A DNA stretch of 64,000 nucleotides, taken from the NCBI RefSeq assembly GCF_010723575.1, contig NZ_BLKZ01000001.1, positions 3,286,001 through 3,350,000 on the forward strand. The letters are read 5' to 3'. The notes under the pieces are model-generated. The model was not told the origin of the DNA, did not search any database, and saw only the letters and a list, made by a program, of their open reading frames with translations. Positions 53,967 through 61,851 of this stretch are shown piece after piece; position 1 is the stretch's first letter; the number at the start of each line of letters is the position of its first letter. Source of the DNA: Mycobacterium bourgelatii (GTDB lineage: Bacteria > Actinomycetota > Actinomycetes > Mycobacteriales > Mycobacteriaceae). A program made the position numbers and the translations under genes.

Positions 53967-54196
53967 TATTCTGCATTCAGAATGCGAATACTGCAATCAG
54001 ATGCGCCGAAGACGCAGGTCAGCGTCACCCAGGCATCGCACAGAACCTGGCCGAAGACGATGCACCTAGGCCGGGGGAACCGCGACCGCGCCCAAGCGAA
54101 TCAACCCGTGAGACAACGCAAGTCCCTCCACGCCGGGGCAATATCACAAGCAGACGTATTCGCATTACATGCGAATAACCAACTTACAACTTGACA
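53967..54196. promoter_or_regulatory. Integrase upstream region with repeated ATGCGAATA half-sites
   Basis: TATTCGCAT (54157-54165) and ATGCGAATA (54169-54177) make a perfect 9-bp inverted repeat with a TAC spacer. ATGCGAATA occurs again near 53981, beside GCATTC-A-GAATGC. GACAT-A-ATGTC follows near 54194. Such clustered sites are typical of integrase arm or regulator binding sites. Confidence 0.55.
54067..54129 (+). repeat. 63-bp direct repeat, right copy (possible attachment site)
   Basis: Same orientation as 46156-46218, about 83% identical, with the last 19 bases identical. It lies 122 bp upstream of the integrase start. Confidence 0.6.
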
Positions 54197-54453
54197 TAAT
54201 GTCGCTTATCGGTAGAAAGCATTATGCGAGGTAGCCGACCCGGCGGTGCCTACAGCCACGTTCGGGCAGCTCAGCGCATGTTTCGCCATGCGCCCCCATC
54301 GACATGCCAGTGCGCCCCCGACACCAACCCATGACCCGCCCGCGCCGTTGATAACAGATCCCGGGTCCGACGCCGGACGGGTCGAGTACACCCGCGGAGT
54401 TGGCCTCCACTCGGAGCGCCTAGCGGCCCTCCCACCACTCTCCGCCCGCAACA

Positions 54454-54480
54454 CGCAATACGTCACTGTGACGAATTGCG
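54454..54480. repeat. 27-bp palindrome, copy 1 (vapBC flank)
   Basis: CGCAAT-AC-GTCAC-T-GTGAC-GA-ATTGCG is a long interrupted palindrome. Its first 23 bases recur with one change (the central base) at 55207-55229, on the other side of the vapBC genes. Confidence 0.65.
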
Positions 54481-54513
54481 CTGCGCCGCAGGCGTTATCG
54501 GATACCCACCACC

Positions 54514-54918
54514 TCAACGCAGGGATGTCGCGACGAGACACGTCATTGCGACGATCACGTCGAAATCCGCGCCACGATGGACAACGTGCGCGTTGTGTCG
54601 AATTGCGACGGCCGCGATCAGGCAGTCGTTGATGCTACGGATCGTCCGCCCCGCTCGCCGCGCGGCACGGTAGATTTGCGCCGCCGTCCGGAAGTCGAGC
54701 GCGACATTGACGTCCAGCGACGGCAACCCATTCACAAGACGCTCGAGCTGGGCGTGTGCCGCGTCATCAATCGCGCCGGACAAGATTTCCATGGCGATCG
54801 GTTCACAAATGGCGATCTGGTCGGTTTGTTCGGCAAGTAAGCGGCGGACCTCTAGCGCAGCCGACGAACCCGTCGCACGAAAGTACTCAATCCATGCCGA
54901 AGTATCGATCAGGATCAC
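54514..54918 (-). CDS. vapC: VapC-type PIN-domain toxin
   Basis: A 134-residue PIN-domain ribonuclease. Acidic residues stand in LIDTSAWIEYF, PIAMEILSG, INDCLIAAVA and RGADFDVI, the four usual positions. The GTG at 54918 overlaps the antitoxin stop by 4 nt (GTGA). The frame is open upstream to 54969 but reads Arg-rich there. It belongs to a different VapC subtype from the toxin at 30062. Confidence 0.9.
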   Translation of the reverse strand: MILIDTSAWIEYFRATGSSAALEVRRLLAEQTDQIAICEPIAMEILSGAIDDAAHAQLERLVNGLPSLDVNVALDFRTAAQIYRAARRAGRTIRSINDCLIAAVAIRHNAHVVHRGADFDVIVAMTCLVATSLR

Positions 54919-55127
54919 GCGAATTCGCCGGGCTGGTCGTGTCGCATCGCGTCCAGGTCGCCGCCCCAACCGACCCCTTCGAGGCCGAGTAGGAAGTCGC
55001 GGCTCAACGGAGCGCCGACCAAGCGACGCAGCGCTAGGTCGACAGCCTCCTTCTTGGTCGACACGCCATAGCGTCGCATGACTTCCGCGACGAGGCCGTC
55101 ATCGAGGTCGATGTTGGTGCGCGACAT
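54915..55127 (-). CDS. vapB: VapB-type antitoxin
   Basis: A 70-residue ribbon-helix-helix antitoxin: MSRTNIDLDDGLVAEVMRRY, then GVSTKKEAVDLALRRLVG is the DNA-binding part; the acidic/aromatic tail (GWGGDLDAMRHDQPGEFA) should bind the toxin. I start at the ATG at 55127; the upstream in-frame extension covers the promoter. Two TGGTGTAT repeats on the minus strand just upstream (55131-55159 region) could be its operator. Confidence 0.9.
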   Translation of the reverse strand: MSRTNIDLDDGLVAEVMRRYGVSTKKEAVDLALRRLVGAPLSRDFLLGLEGVGWGGDLDAMRHDQPGEFA

Positions 55128-55206
55128 ACACCAATGATGCACCTTAGATACACCACCTGCGTTTACGACCACCCCGTGGAGAAACCGACAAGGGGGCTCG
55201 CCTCAC

Positions 55207-55229
55207 CGCAATACGTCACAGTGACGAAT
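55207..55229. repeat. Palindrome copy 2 (vapBC flank)
   Basis: CGCAATACGTCAC-A-GTGACGAAT, identical to the first copy over 22 of 23 bases. The two copies enclose vapBC within about 780 bp. Confidence 0.6.
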
Positions 55230-55369
55230 AGTCTTGTACCGCAGTGCGATTGGTACAGTCGGTACCGGCAAGGCGTCGGCCCGCCCGGCGACGGCCTCTA
55301 GTCATGACGGCCGAGGGTTGTCGGGCGGTGCCGGAGTCAGCGACGACGGCCGGGGGTATAGGCGGACAC

Positions 55370-56260
55370 ATGGATTGGCTGGTCTCACACGCGGTCGCTA
55401 TCGGCTCGGCCTTGTTGGCCGCGTTCGTTGCCGCGGTGGGCATCGTCGTTCGGCAAGCCGCCCTGCAACGTCCGGCCGTCGATGAGTCTGGCGCAACCGT
55501 GCTCCGGGACCCGTTGTGGTGGGCCGGGACGGGCGCAGCAATCACCGCGTACGTGTTTCAGGCGATCGCACTGGCACACGGCTCGCTGCTGTTGGTGCAA
55601 CCACTGCTGGTGTCCTCACTGCTTTTCGTGCTGCCGCTCAGCGCGCGGCGATCAGGCCACCGTGTCACGGGCATCGAATGGGCGTGGGCGCTGTTGCTGA
55701 CTGCGGCCCTATCGGCATTCGTTCTGGTGGGCCAACCGCGCGAAGGGCACTACCGTCCCCCGGTGCCGGCCTGGACGATTGCGCTCGCTTGGATCGTGCC
55801 GGTTTCGGTGATCTGTGTGGTGGTGGCCCGGCGCAGCACCGGTCGCGTCCGCGCTACATCGTTGGGGGTGGCGGTCGCCGTCGGGCTCGGGATGGTCGCG
55901 GTGTTGACCAAGGTGTGCACCCACCGATTCGCCGTCGGCTCATGGCATGCACTGCTGACCGACCCAGCCCCGTACGTTCTTGTCACCTTGGCGGTCGTGG
56001 TTACTGGTCTGCAGCAGTGGGCTTTCCGGGCCGGAGCACTGCAAGCGTCCGTACCGGTGATGCTGGTCGGAGAACCGATCGTCGCGGTCGTCCTCGGCAT
56101 CAACGTGCTCGGCGAGTACCTGACCGTGAGCGAGCTGGGAGTCGTAGTGCTACCGGTCGCTGTCGTCGCGATGGTCATGGCCACCATCGCTTTAGGCCGC
56201 GGCGAAGGCGCCCAGACCGAAAGCGCCGGGCATTCCGCCGTAGCGCGCGCAAGCCAGTAA
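55370..56260 (+). CDS. DMT-superfamily (EamA-like) transporter
   Basis: A 296-residue membrane protein with about nine or ten hydrophobic segments in two halves (LLAAFVAAVGIVVRQAALQ early; VPVMLVGEPIVAVVLGINVL late). The second half's GEPIVAVVLG segment is typical of drug/metabolite transporters. Substrate unknown. The ATG at 55370 gives MDWLVSHAVAIG; the frame is open to 55244 but Arg-rich. It ends 4 bp from the convergent thioesterase gene. Confidence 0.82.
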   Translation: MDWLVSHAVAIGSALLAAFVAAVGIVVRQAALQRPAVDESGATVLRDPLWWAGTGAAITAYVFQAIALAHGSLLLVQPLLVSSLLFVLPLSARRSGHRVTGIEWAWALLLTAALSAFVLVGQPREGHYRPPVPAWTIALAWIVPVSVICVVVARRSTGRVRATSLGVAVAVGLGMVAVLTKVCTHRFAVGSWHALLTDPAPYVLVTLAVVVTGLQQWAFRAGALQASVPVMLVGEPIVAVVLGINVLGEYLTVSELGVVVLPVAVVAMVMATIALGRGEGAQTESAGHSAVARASQ

Positions 56261-56264
56261 CCGT

Positions 56265-57092
56265 TCAGGAGCGGCGCGCGGGAAAGTACATTTCCTGGCG
56301 CACCGTGCACACCAAGTCGCCGTTGCGGTTGAACATCGTTCCGCTCGCCAGCGACAGCGAGTCGGCGCTACTGGGCGAACACCGGTCGTAGAGAAGCCAA
56401 TCCGACAGTACCGCTGGCCCGTGGAACCACACCGAATGATCACGTTGCGCCGAGTCAGCGACTCCCCCCTGCGCGACGATTGCCGGTTCGGTCAATGTCA
56501 CCGCCGACAAATATGCCACGAGGCTGGCGGTCAGCACCGGGTCGTCGGGAACATCGCCGTCCGGTCGCCACCACATCGGCGACCATGCGGGCGGCGCATT
56601 CTCAGCGTGGATGACGCGCCGCTCGAACCAACGCAGGCTTGCCCACCGTCCGGCAGGGTTGCCTTCGGACTCGGCCAAGTGCGGTGCCACCCGCGGCAAT
56701 GTTTCCGGATCCGGCGCCTCCGGCATCGTCGGTTGGTAAACGACTTGGGCGGCAGCAGGATCGGCGACCTTGAACGACGACATCGTCTCCATGAGAATCT
56801 TGCCGTGTTGGCGAGCGGTGACTCGACGCGCCGAAAATGTCCGCCCTTCTTGCAGATCAACCACTTCGAAGTCCACCGGCAGCCGCGCATCGCCCGGCCG
56901 CAAAAAGTAAGTGTGCACGCTGTGCGGCACCCGGCCCGGTGCGGTGTGGCTCGCCGCGAACAGCGCCTGCGCCGAGATATGGCCCCCCAAGATGTGGTTG
57001 GCCGGTGCGGGCAACTGCTGACCAATGAAGTCCCAGTCATCCACCCTTGTCAGCGACAGGGTGGCGAGCACGTCGTCGAGCGAGGATGACAT
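56265..57092 (-). CDS. tesB: Acyl-CoA thioesterase II (TesB-like)
   Basis: A 275-residue double hot-dog thioesterase that frees fatty acids from CoA. HILGGHISAQALFAASHTAP and VHTYFLRPGDARLPVDFEV form the first hot-dog, with ARRVTARQHGKILMETMSSF; DHSVWFHGPAVLSDWLLYD and SLSLASGTMFNRNGDLVCTV form the second, holding the catalytic Asp region. The ATG at 57092 fits the family start (MSSSLDDVLATL). It lies 54 bp after the COG0523 GTPase gene, possibly in the same operon. Confidence 0.9.
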   Translation of the reverse strand: MSSSLDDVLATLSLTRVDDWDFIGQQLPAPANHILGGHISAQALFAASHTAPGRVPHSVHTYFLRPGDARLPVDFEVVDLQEGRTFSARRVTARQHGKILMETMSSFKVADPAAAQVVYQPTMPEAPDPETLPRVAPHLAESEGNPAGRWASLRWFERRVIHAENAPPAWSPMWWRPDGDVPDDPVLTASLVAYLSAVTLTEPAIVAQGGVADSAQRDHSVWFHGPAVLSDWLLYDRCSPSSADSLSLASGTMFNRNGDLVCTVRQEMYFPARRS

Positions 57093-57146
57093 CGGGAGTA
57101 TCTTGCCTGACCGCCGGCAACGACCCACCGCCGGTCTGGACCACAC

Positions 57147-58178
57147 TCAGACGCCCATCCCCCGATACCTCTGCAGTCGCCGCAAGGCTGACGCCGACGC
57201 AGCGCCCGCGGCGGGCCGCAACGCCCGGGCCAGTGCTGTCCGTACTGCCTCAACATCCAGGTGCATCCCGATCGCCACGAGACAACTCCCGTCGGCACGT
57301 GGCGGCAGCTTGTCGATGTGGATCGCGTTGCCGACCAAATTGACGACGTAGCGCCGGACCGACCGGCCCTGCCGAACTGCCACCACGCCTTTCAGCCGGA
57401 AGACACCCGATGGCGGCTGTGCGAGGAGGTCCAACAGCGCGTCGAGGTCGATGCAGTCGTCGCAGCTGACTGTGACCGCGTCAGCATGGACATGGTCGTG
57501 CGCCTCGTCTGGGCCGTCGGAGGCAAGCAACACGTCACGAAACGACAGCTGCCCCAATGGATCAGGCTCGTCCAACGTATCGAAAAGCAGGGCGGGATCG
57601 ATTCTGCCAGCGGTGGTACCAACCACGACCACGCGTGGGTTACGTTGCGCCACCCGTTGTTTGACGCGTTCCACCACCGCGGCCCGTTCGTCCTCGGGCA
57701 CCTGGTCAAGCTTGTTGACGACGACGAGCGACGCGGCGCCGTAGCGCGCCGGGGGCAACTGGCTGCGGTCGACGGTGTCGAAGTGATTCGCGGCGTCGAC
57801 GATGTCGACAATGCCGCCGGTACGTACCCCGGAAACTTTGCTAAAACCAATGATTCGCGCGATCGACACCGGATCGGCCACACCGCTGGCCTCGACGATG
57901 ATGGCATCGAGGCGGCGCGCGGGGTCTGCGAGCTTTGTGAGAGCTTCGTCCAAGCCGCCGTCATCGGGCAGACAGCAGATGCACCCGCCGGCGATCGATG
58001 CCGGTTCGTCGATCTGGCCCGCTACCAACCCGGCATCGATGTTGAGTTCGCCAAAGTCGTTGACAACCACGCCGATTCGGGTTCCGGGACTTCGCAGCAG
58101 ATGGTTGAGCAGCGTCGTCTTGCCGGCACCAAGATGACCGGTGAGCGCGATGACCGGTATCGGGGACCGATTACTCAC
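57147..58178 (-). CDS. COG0523/CobW-family P-loop GTPase, metal chaperone type
   Basis: A 343-residue GTPase. Walker A is GHLGAGKTT (residues 14-22), the metal-binding motif GGCICC lies at 64-69, VEASGVADP follows, and NKLD gives guanine specificity. The CobW C-terminal domain (VFRLKGVVAVRQGRS) is present. Such proteins deliver zinc, cobalt or other metals; the metal here is unknown. The GTG start overlaps the stop of the phytochrome gene by 8 nt, so the two are translationally coupled. Confidence 0.9.
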   Translation of the reverse strand: MSNRSPIPVIALTGHLGAGKTTLLNHLLRSPGTRIGVVVNDFGELNIDAGLVAGQIDEPASIAGGCICCLPDDGGLDEALTKLADPARRLDAIIVEASGVADPVSIARIIGFSKVSGVRTGGIVDIVDAANHFDTVDRSQLPPARYGAASLVVVNKLDQVPEDERAAVVERVKQRVAQRNPRVVVVGTTAGRIDPALLFDTLDEPDPLGQLSFRDVLLASDGPDEAHDHVHADAVTVSCDDCIDLDALLDLLAQPPSGVFRLKGVVAVRQGRSVRRYVVNLVGNAIHIDKLPPRADGSCLVAIGMHLDVEAVRTALARALRPAAGAASASALRRLQRYRGMGV

Positions 58179-60495
58179 CGGTCGCTGAGCGGCGCAGGGT
58201 GATGATGGTGACGTCGTCGTCGGTATTGCCCCACGCCATCGAACTCCAAATCCAAGACGCGGTCACGTCACGCGAACGACCAAGAATCTCGGCCAGCCTT
58301 TCCAGACCGTCGTCGATCGACTCCCCGCGTCGTTCCACCAAACCATCGGAATACATGACCAACGCGTGCCCGGGCTCCACCGTGAACGTGCTGGGCGTGT
58401 ACGTGACGCCGGCAATGCCGATCGGTGGCGAGAGACGTATCGGGGCCTGTACCGCGGGGTTCCCGGAGGGTGCCGCCGGGTTGGGTAGGTACGGCATCAG
58501 ATGGCCGGCGGACGCGGCCTCCACCTGTCCGGAATCGAGGTCGACCCGGGCGGCGATGATCGTGGCGAACGCGCCGGGCAGCATATGCACGCAGAACTCA
58601 TTGAGCTGGTTCAGCGCCTCGGCCGGCGTGGCGCCGGCGAACAACTGCGCGCGTAAGGCGTTGCGCAGCTGCGCCATCGTGCCTGCGGCGTTGACGCCGT
58701 GCCCGGCGACGTCGCCGATCAGCACGATCAGCCTGCCATCGCGCAGTTTGAATGCGTCGTACCAGTCGCCGCCGACGTTGTCGCCCGAGGCCGGTTCGTA
58801 GTGCGCGGACAGCTTCCAGTTGGCAAGTTCGGGTATCGACTCCGGCAGCAGGCTGAGTTGCAGGGTTTCGGCCAGCCGCAGCGCACCCCGGGCGCGGCGG
58901 TACAGGGATTCGACGAGGTGGCGTCGCAACGTCTCTGCTGACTCCGTCTCGCTCTGCGTCCAAGGTTCGCTGCGCAGGCGCACGATCTCGCGCCACCGAT
59001 CGAACGACTTGCGCGGACTGAGGCGCAATTCGTCGCCCTCGCTTACCGCGATGGTCTTGTTGTGCGGATCGCCGCCCCAGTCCACCGAGCGCAGCACCTC
59101 GCGGCGGAACCAGATTGCGTACTGTCCGTCGGGCAGGTTCAACGCGAGCGCTCCGGCAGCCAGCTGCGGGTCCAGACCGATGTCGGGTAGCTCATCGGCG
59201 AGGCACTCGCAGCTCGCGATCTCCTCACCCGCCCCGCGTGCCCAGGCGGCGACAGCAGCCACGATCTCCGGGGACGGAACTGCTCCCTGCGCCCGGTGGT
59301 CGCCCTGGATGTCGACGACGACGCCGTCGGCAGGCACGAGATCGAGCAGGTCAGGCGCTCCGAGCAGGACCGCCGAGAGCGATTCCCTGTCGTCCAAGGT
59401 GGCCGCGGTGAGCTTGGTGAGCAAGGCTTGCGCGGCGAGCCGTTCTTGCAGCAAGTCGCCCTCGAAGCGATCGACGAGTCGCAGAGACAGGGTCGATCCA
59501 AGGAATTCGGCCGCCACCCGGGCACCGAACGGCGGCAGGTACGGACCGTCGTAGTGATGGCAGGCGATGAGCCCCCAGAGACGTCCGTGTCGCAGCAGCG
59601 AGATCGACATCGATGCGGTCACGCCCATGTTCTGTAGGTACTCGATGTGGATGGGCGAGACGCTGCGCAGGGTGGCGTACGTGAGGTCAAGCGGCGTGCC
59701 GCTGTCGGGGTCGACGGTCGGAACTACGGGCGCAGGCACGTAGTGGACGTCCGAGATCAGCCGTATCCAGTTTTTTTCGTAGAGAGCGCGGGCTTGTGCC
59801 GGGATATCGGACGCCGGGTAATGCAGTCCCAGAAACGAATTGAGATCGTCACGCTTTGCCTCGGCGACGACCTCGCCGTTGTAGTGCGCGTCATAGCGGT
59901 ACACCATCACGCGGTCGAAACCGGTGAGTTCACGTACCGCACGCGCGGCTGTGTCATACAACTCGCCCAACGTGGCGGCTCGGTTGAGCTCCTCCACCGA
60001 GCCGCGCACCGCCTGATAGGTGTTAGGAAAGGAGAACGGCCGCTCGCCGTAGGCGATCTCGAGTTCGATCAGCAGGACGCGGCCCGGGTCGCGATGCAGG
60101 ATGGCGTCGAAGTTCTTCAGTTCGCCGTCCACGTCGATCACACACTCGATCGGGTTGCGTTGACGCAGATCACTGAACGTGGACGCGGCCTTCTCGATGC
60201 GCGCGGCCTCTTCGGTGCCGATCAGTGCAGACAGGTGCTGACCCAGCACCGCCTCGACGGAGCGGCCCAGCAGGTCGGCGACGTTAGCGCTGATGTGGCG
60301 TATCGCGAAATCGGGCTCATGCACGACGGCGAGCACGCCCCGCGGTTGAATGCTGCCCGGGATGTGTATCGGCTCGCGGGCGCAGTTATCTAAATCAATC
60401 GGCGTGCCGACCGGGACGAGGTCGACATGCTGACTGTCTGATGCGGATGGCGGGATCGTTTCTCCCTTTTGGTCACGCTCTCGGTTCTGTGACAA
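58171..60495 (-). CDS. Bacteriophytochrome with SpoIIE/PP2C phosphatase output
   Basis: A 774-residue light receptor. The PAS domain starts LDNCAREPIHIPGSIQPRG with Cys38 at the place where biliverdin attaches. The GAF domain has HYPASDIPAQAR (PASDIP 227-232) and His283 in SPIHIEYLQNMGV. The PHY domain has the tongue motif PRKSF (494-498). The output (about 560-774) is a SpoIIE-type PP2C phosphatase with GGDWYD (Asp577) and GDVAGHG (Asp595), not the usual histidine kinase. It would link red/far-red light to dephosphorylation, perhaps of an anti-sigma antagonist. The TTG at 60495 is the only long start and has no clear ribosome site. The downstream COG0523 gene is coupled. Confidence 0.92.
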   Translation of the reverse strand: MSQNRERDQKGETIPPSASDSQHVDLVPVGTPIDLDNCAREPIHIPGSIQPRGVLAVVHEPDFAIRHISANVADLLGRSVEAVLGQHLSALIGTEEAARIEKAASTFSDLRQRNPIECVIDVDGELKNFDAILHRDPGRVLLIELEIAYGERPFSFPNTYQAVRGSVEELNRAATLGELYDTAARAVRELTGFDRVMVYRYDAHYNGEVVAEAKRDDLNSFLGLHYPASDIPAQARALYEKNWIRLISDVHYVPAPVVPTVDPDSGTPLDLTYATLRSVSPIHIEYLQNMGVTASMSISLLRHGRLWGLIACHHYDGPYLPPFGARVAAEFLGSTLSLRLVDRFEGDLLQERLAAQALLTKLTAATLDDRESLSAVLLGAPDLLDLVPADGVVVDIQGDHRAQGAVPSPEIVAAVAAWARGAGEEIASCECLADELPDIGLDPQLAAGALALNLPDGQYAIWFRREVLRSVDWGGDPHNKTIAVSEGDELRLSPRKSFDRWREIVRLRSEPWTQSETESAETLRRHLVESLYRRARGALRLAETLQLSLLPESIPELANWKLSAHYEPASGDNVGGDWYDAFKLRDGRLIVLIGDVAGHGVNAAGTMAQLRNALRAQLFAGATPAEALNQLNEFCVHMLPGAFATIIAARVDLDSGQVEAASAGHLMPYLPNPAAPSGNPAVQAPIRLSPPIGIAGVTYTPSTFTVEPGHALVMYSDGLVERRGESIDDGLERLAEILGRSRDVTASWIWSSMAWGNTDDDVTIITLRRSATGE

Positions 60496-60717
60496 GGACT
60501 AGCCCGGCCATCAGGTTAGCAAGGCTGCTCGCGGTCCGTGACTAACGCGCCCGTAAATATTAATACCTCTCCGAATCTCGTTGAATTCCACACCCTATTC
60601 AATCCCGTATTGCATTATTTGCGGTAGCGCAATGTTTCAACAGAGCGCCAGGGTCCTCCCCTGAACCGCAGACAACGGACATTGCAGCACCGACGCCCGG
60701 AAAGGAGCCAGCAGGAA

Positions 60718-61671
60718 ATGAACTTTTTGGTATTGCCCCCGGAGATCACGTCTGCGCTGATGCTTTCCGGAGCCGGGTCGGCTCCCATGCTGGAGGCTGC
60801 GGCCGCCTGGAATACCTTGGCCGAGGAGCTGGACGCGGCGGCCTCATCGTTTTCATCGCTGACTTCCGCGTTGGCAGCTGACGCGTGGCAGGGCCCAGCG
60901 TCACAGGCGATGCTGGCGGCCGCCGCGCCCTACACGGGCTGGTTGAGCACGGCGGCAGCTCAGGCTGCCGGCACCGCCGCGCAGGCTCAATCGGTGACGG
61001 GGGCGTTCGAGGCGGCGCTGGCAGCCACGGTCCCCCCGGCATTGATCGAGGCCAACCGATCCAGCTTTGTGTCCCTGGTTCTTTCGAACCTTTTCGGCCA
61101 AAACGCGCCGGCTATTGCCGCGGCGGAGGCCATCTACGAGCAGATGTGGGCGCGGGACGTGGCCGCGATGGTGGGCTATCACGCCGAAGCCGCGGCGGCG
61201 GCTGCCCAGCTGGCTCTGCCTGGTGCTGCCCTGTTCCCCAACATCGGCTACGGCAACGTCGGGGAAAGCAACGTCGGCTTTTTCAACACCGGCAACTACA
61301 ACTTCGGCGTCAACAACTTCGGCAGCCTGAACCTGGGCCTGGGCAACGTCAGCCCACTGGTCCCGGTCGACCCCAACAACATCACCACCATCGGCGGCTA
61401 CGGCGCCTACAACACCGGCACAGACCTGGTCGGCTTCTTCAACACCGGCGCCCAAAACGTCGGCATCGCCAACAACGGCCAACTCAACATCGGCATCGCC
61501 AACACCGGCATCGCCAACAGCGGCCTGCCCCTGCCCCTGCTGGGCACCCTGGGCATCGGCAACCACGGCACCTTCAACCAAGGCCTGTTCAACACCGGCA
61601 ACCACAACATCGGCATCGGCCTCGTCGGCGACCACCTGATCGGCATCGGCCCACTGCACATCAACCACTAG
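60718..61671 (+). CDS. PPE family protein, MPTR subgroup
   Basis: A 317-residue PPE protein. The PPE domain starts MNFLVLPPEITSALMLSGAG with WQGPAS as the WxG turn and ends near residue 165. The rest is Asn-Gly repeat of the MPTR type (NVGFFNTGNYNFG, NNGQLNIGIANTG), which forms a beta-helix on the cell surface. It is short for an MPTR protein. AAAGGAG lies upstream of the ATG at 60718. Export through an ESX system is expected. It is followed by a PE_PGRS gene in the same direction, 180 bp away. Confidence 0.93.
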   Translation: MNFLVLPPEITSALMLSGAGSAPMLEAAAAWNTLAEELDAAASSFSSLTSALAADAWQGPASQAMLAAAAPYTGWLSTAAAQAAGTAAQAQSVTGAFEAALAATVPPALIEANRSSFVSLVLSNLFGQNAPAIAAAEAIYEQMWARDVAAMVGYHAEAAAAAAQLALPGAALFPNIGYGNVGESNVGFFNTGNYNFGVNNFGSLNLGLGNVSPLVPVDPNNITTIGGYGAYNTGTDLVGFFNTGAQNVGIANNGQLNIGIANTGIANSGLPLPLLGTLGIGNHGTFNQGLFNTGNHNIGIGLVGDHLIGIGPLHINH

Positions 61672-61851
61672 ACGCCGCGCGCTCAAAGGCCCCGGCCTGA
61701 AACAGGCGGTTAACCCCATGACCGCTGGGCGTAACCGGCTTTCTGTGAGTATGCGATGAGATGCAAAGGTGTTTGCGGAAGCCGCGCCAGCGGGGCGGGA
61801 AATGGTTAGGCTTCATCCACACAGCCGGGTGATTGACGCGAGAGGGGCAAC

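Noticed and set aside
45244..54200. A prophage
   Set aside because: There is a recombinase and a Cro/CI-type regulator, but no capsid, tail, portal, terminase or lysis genes.
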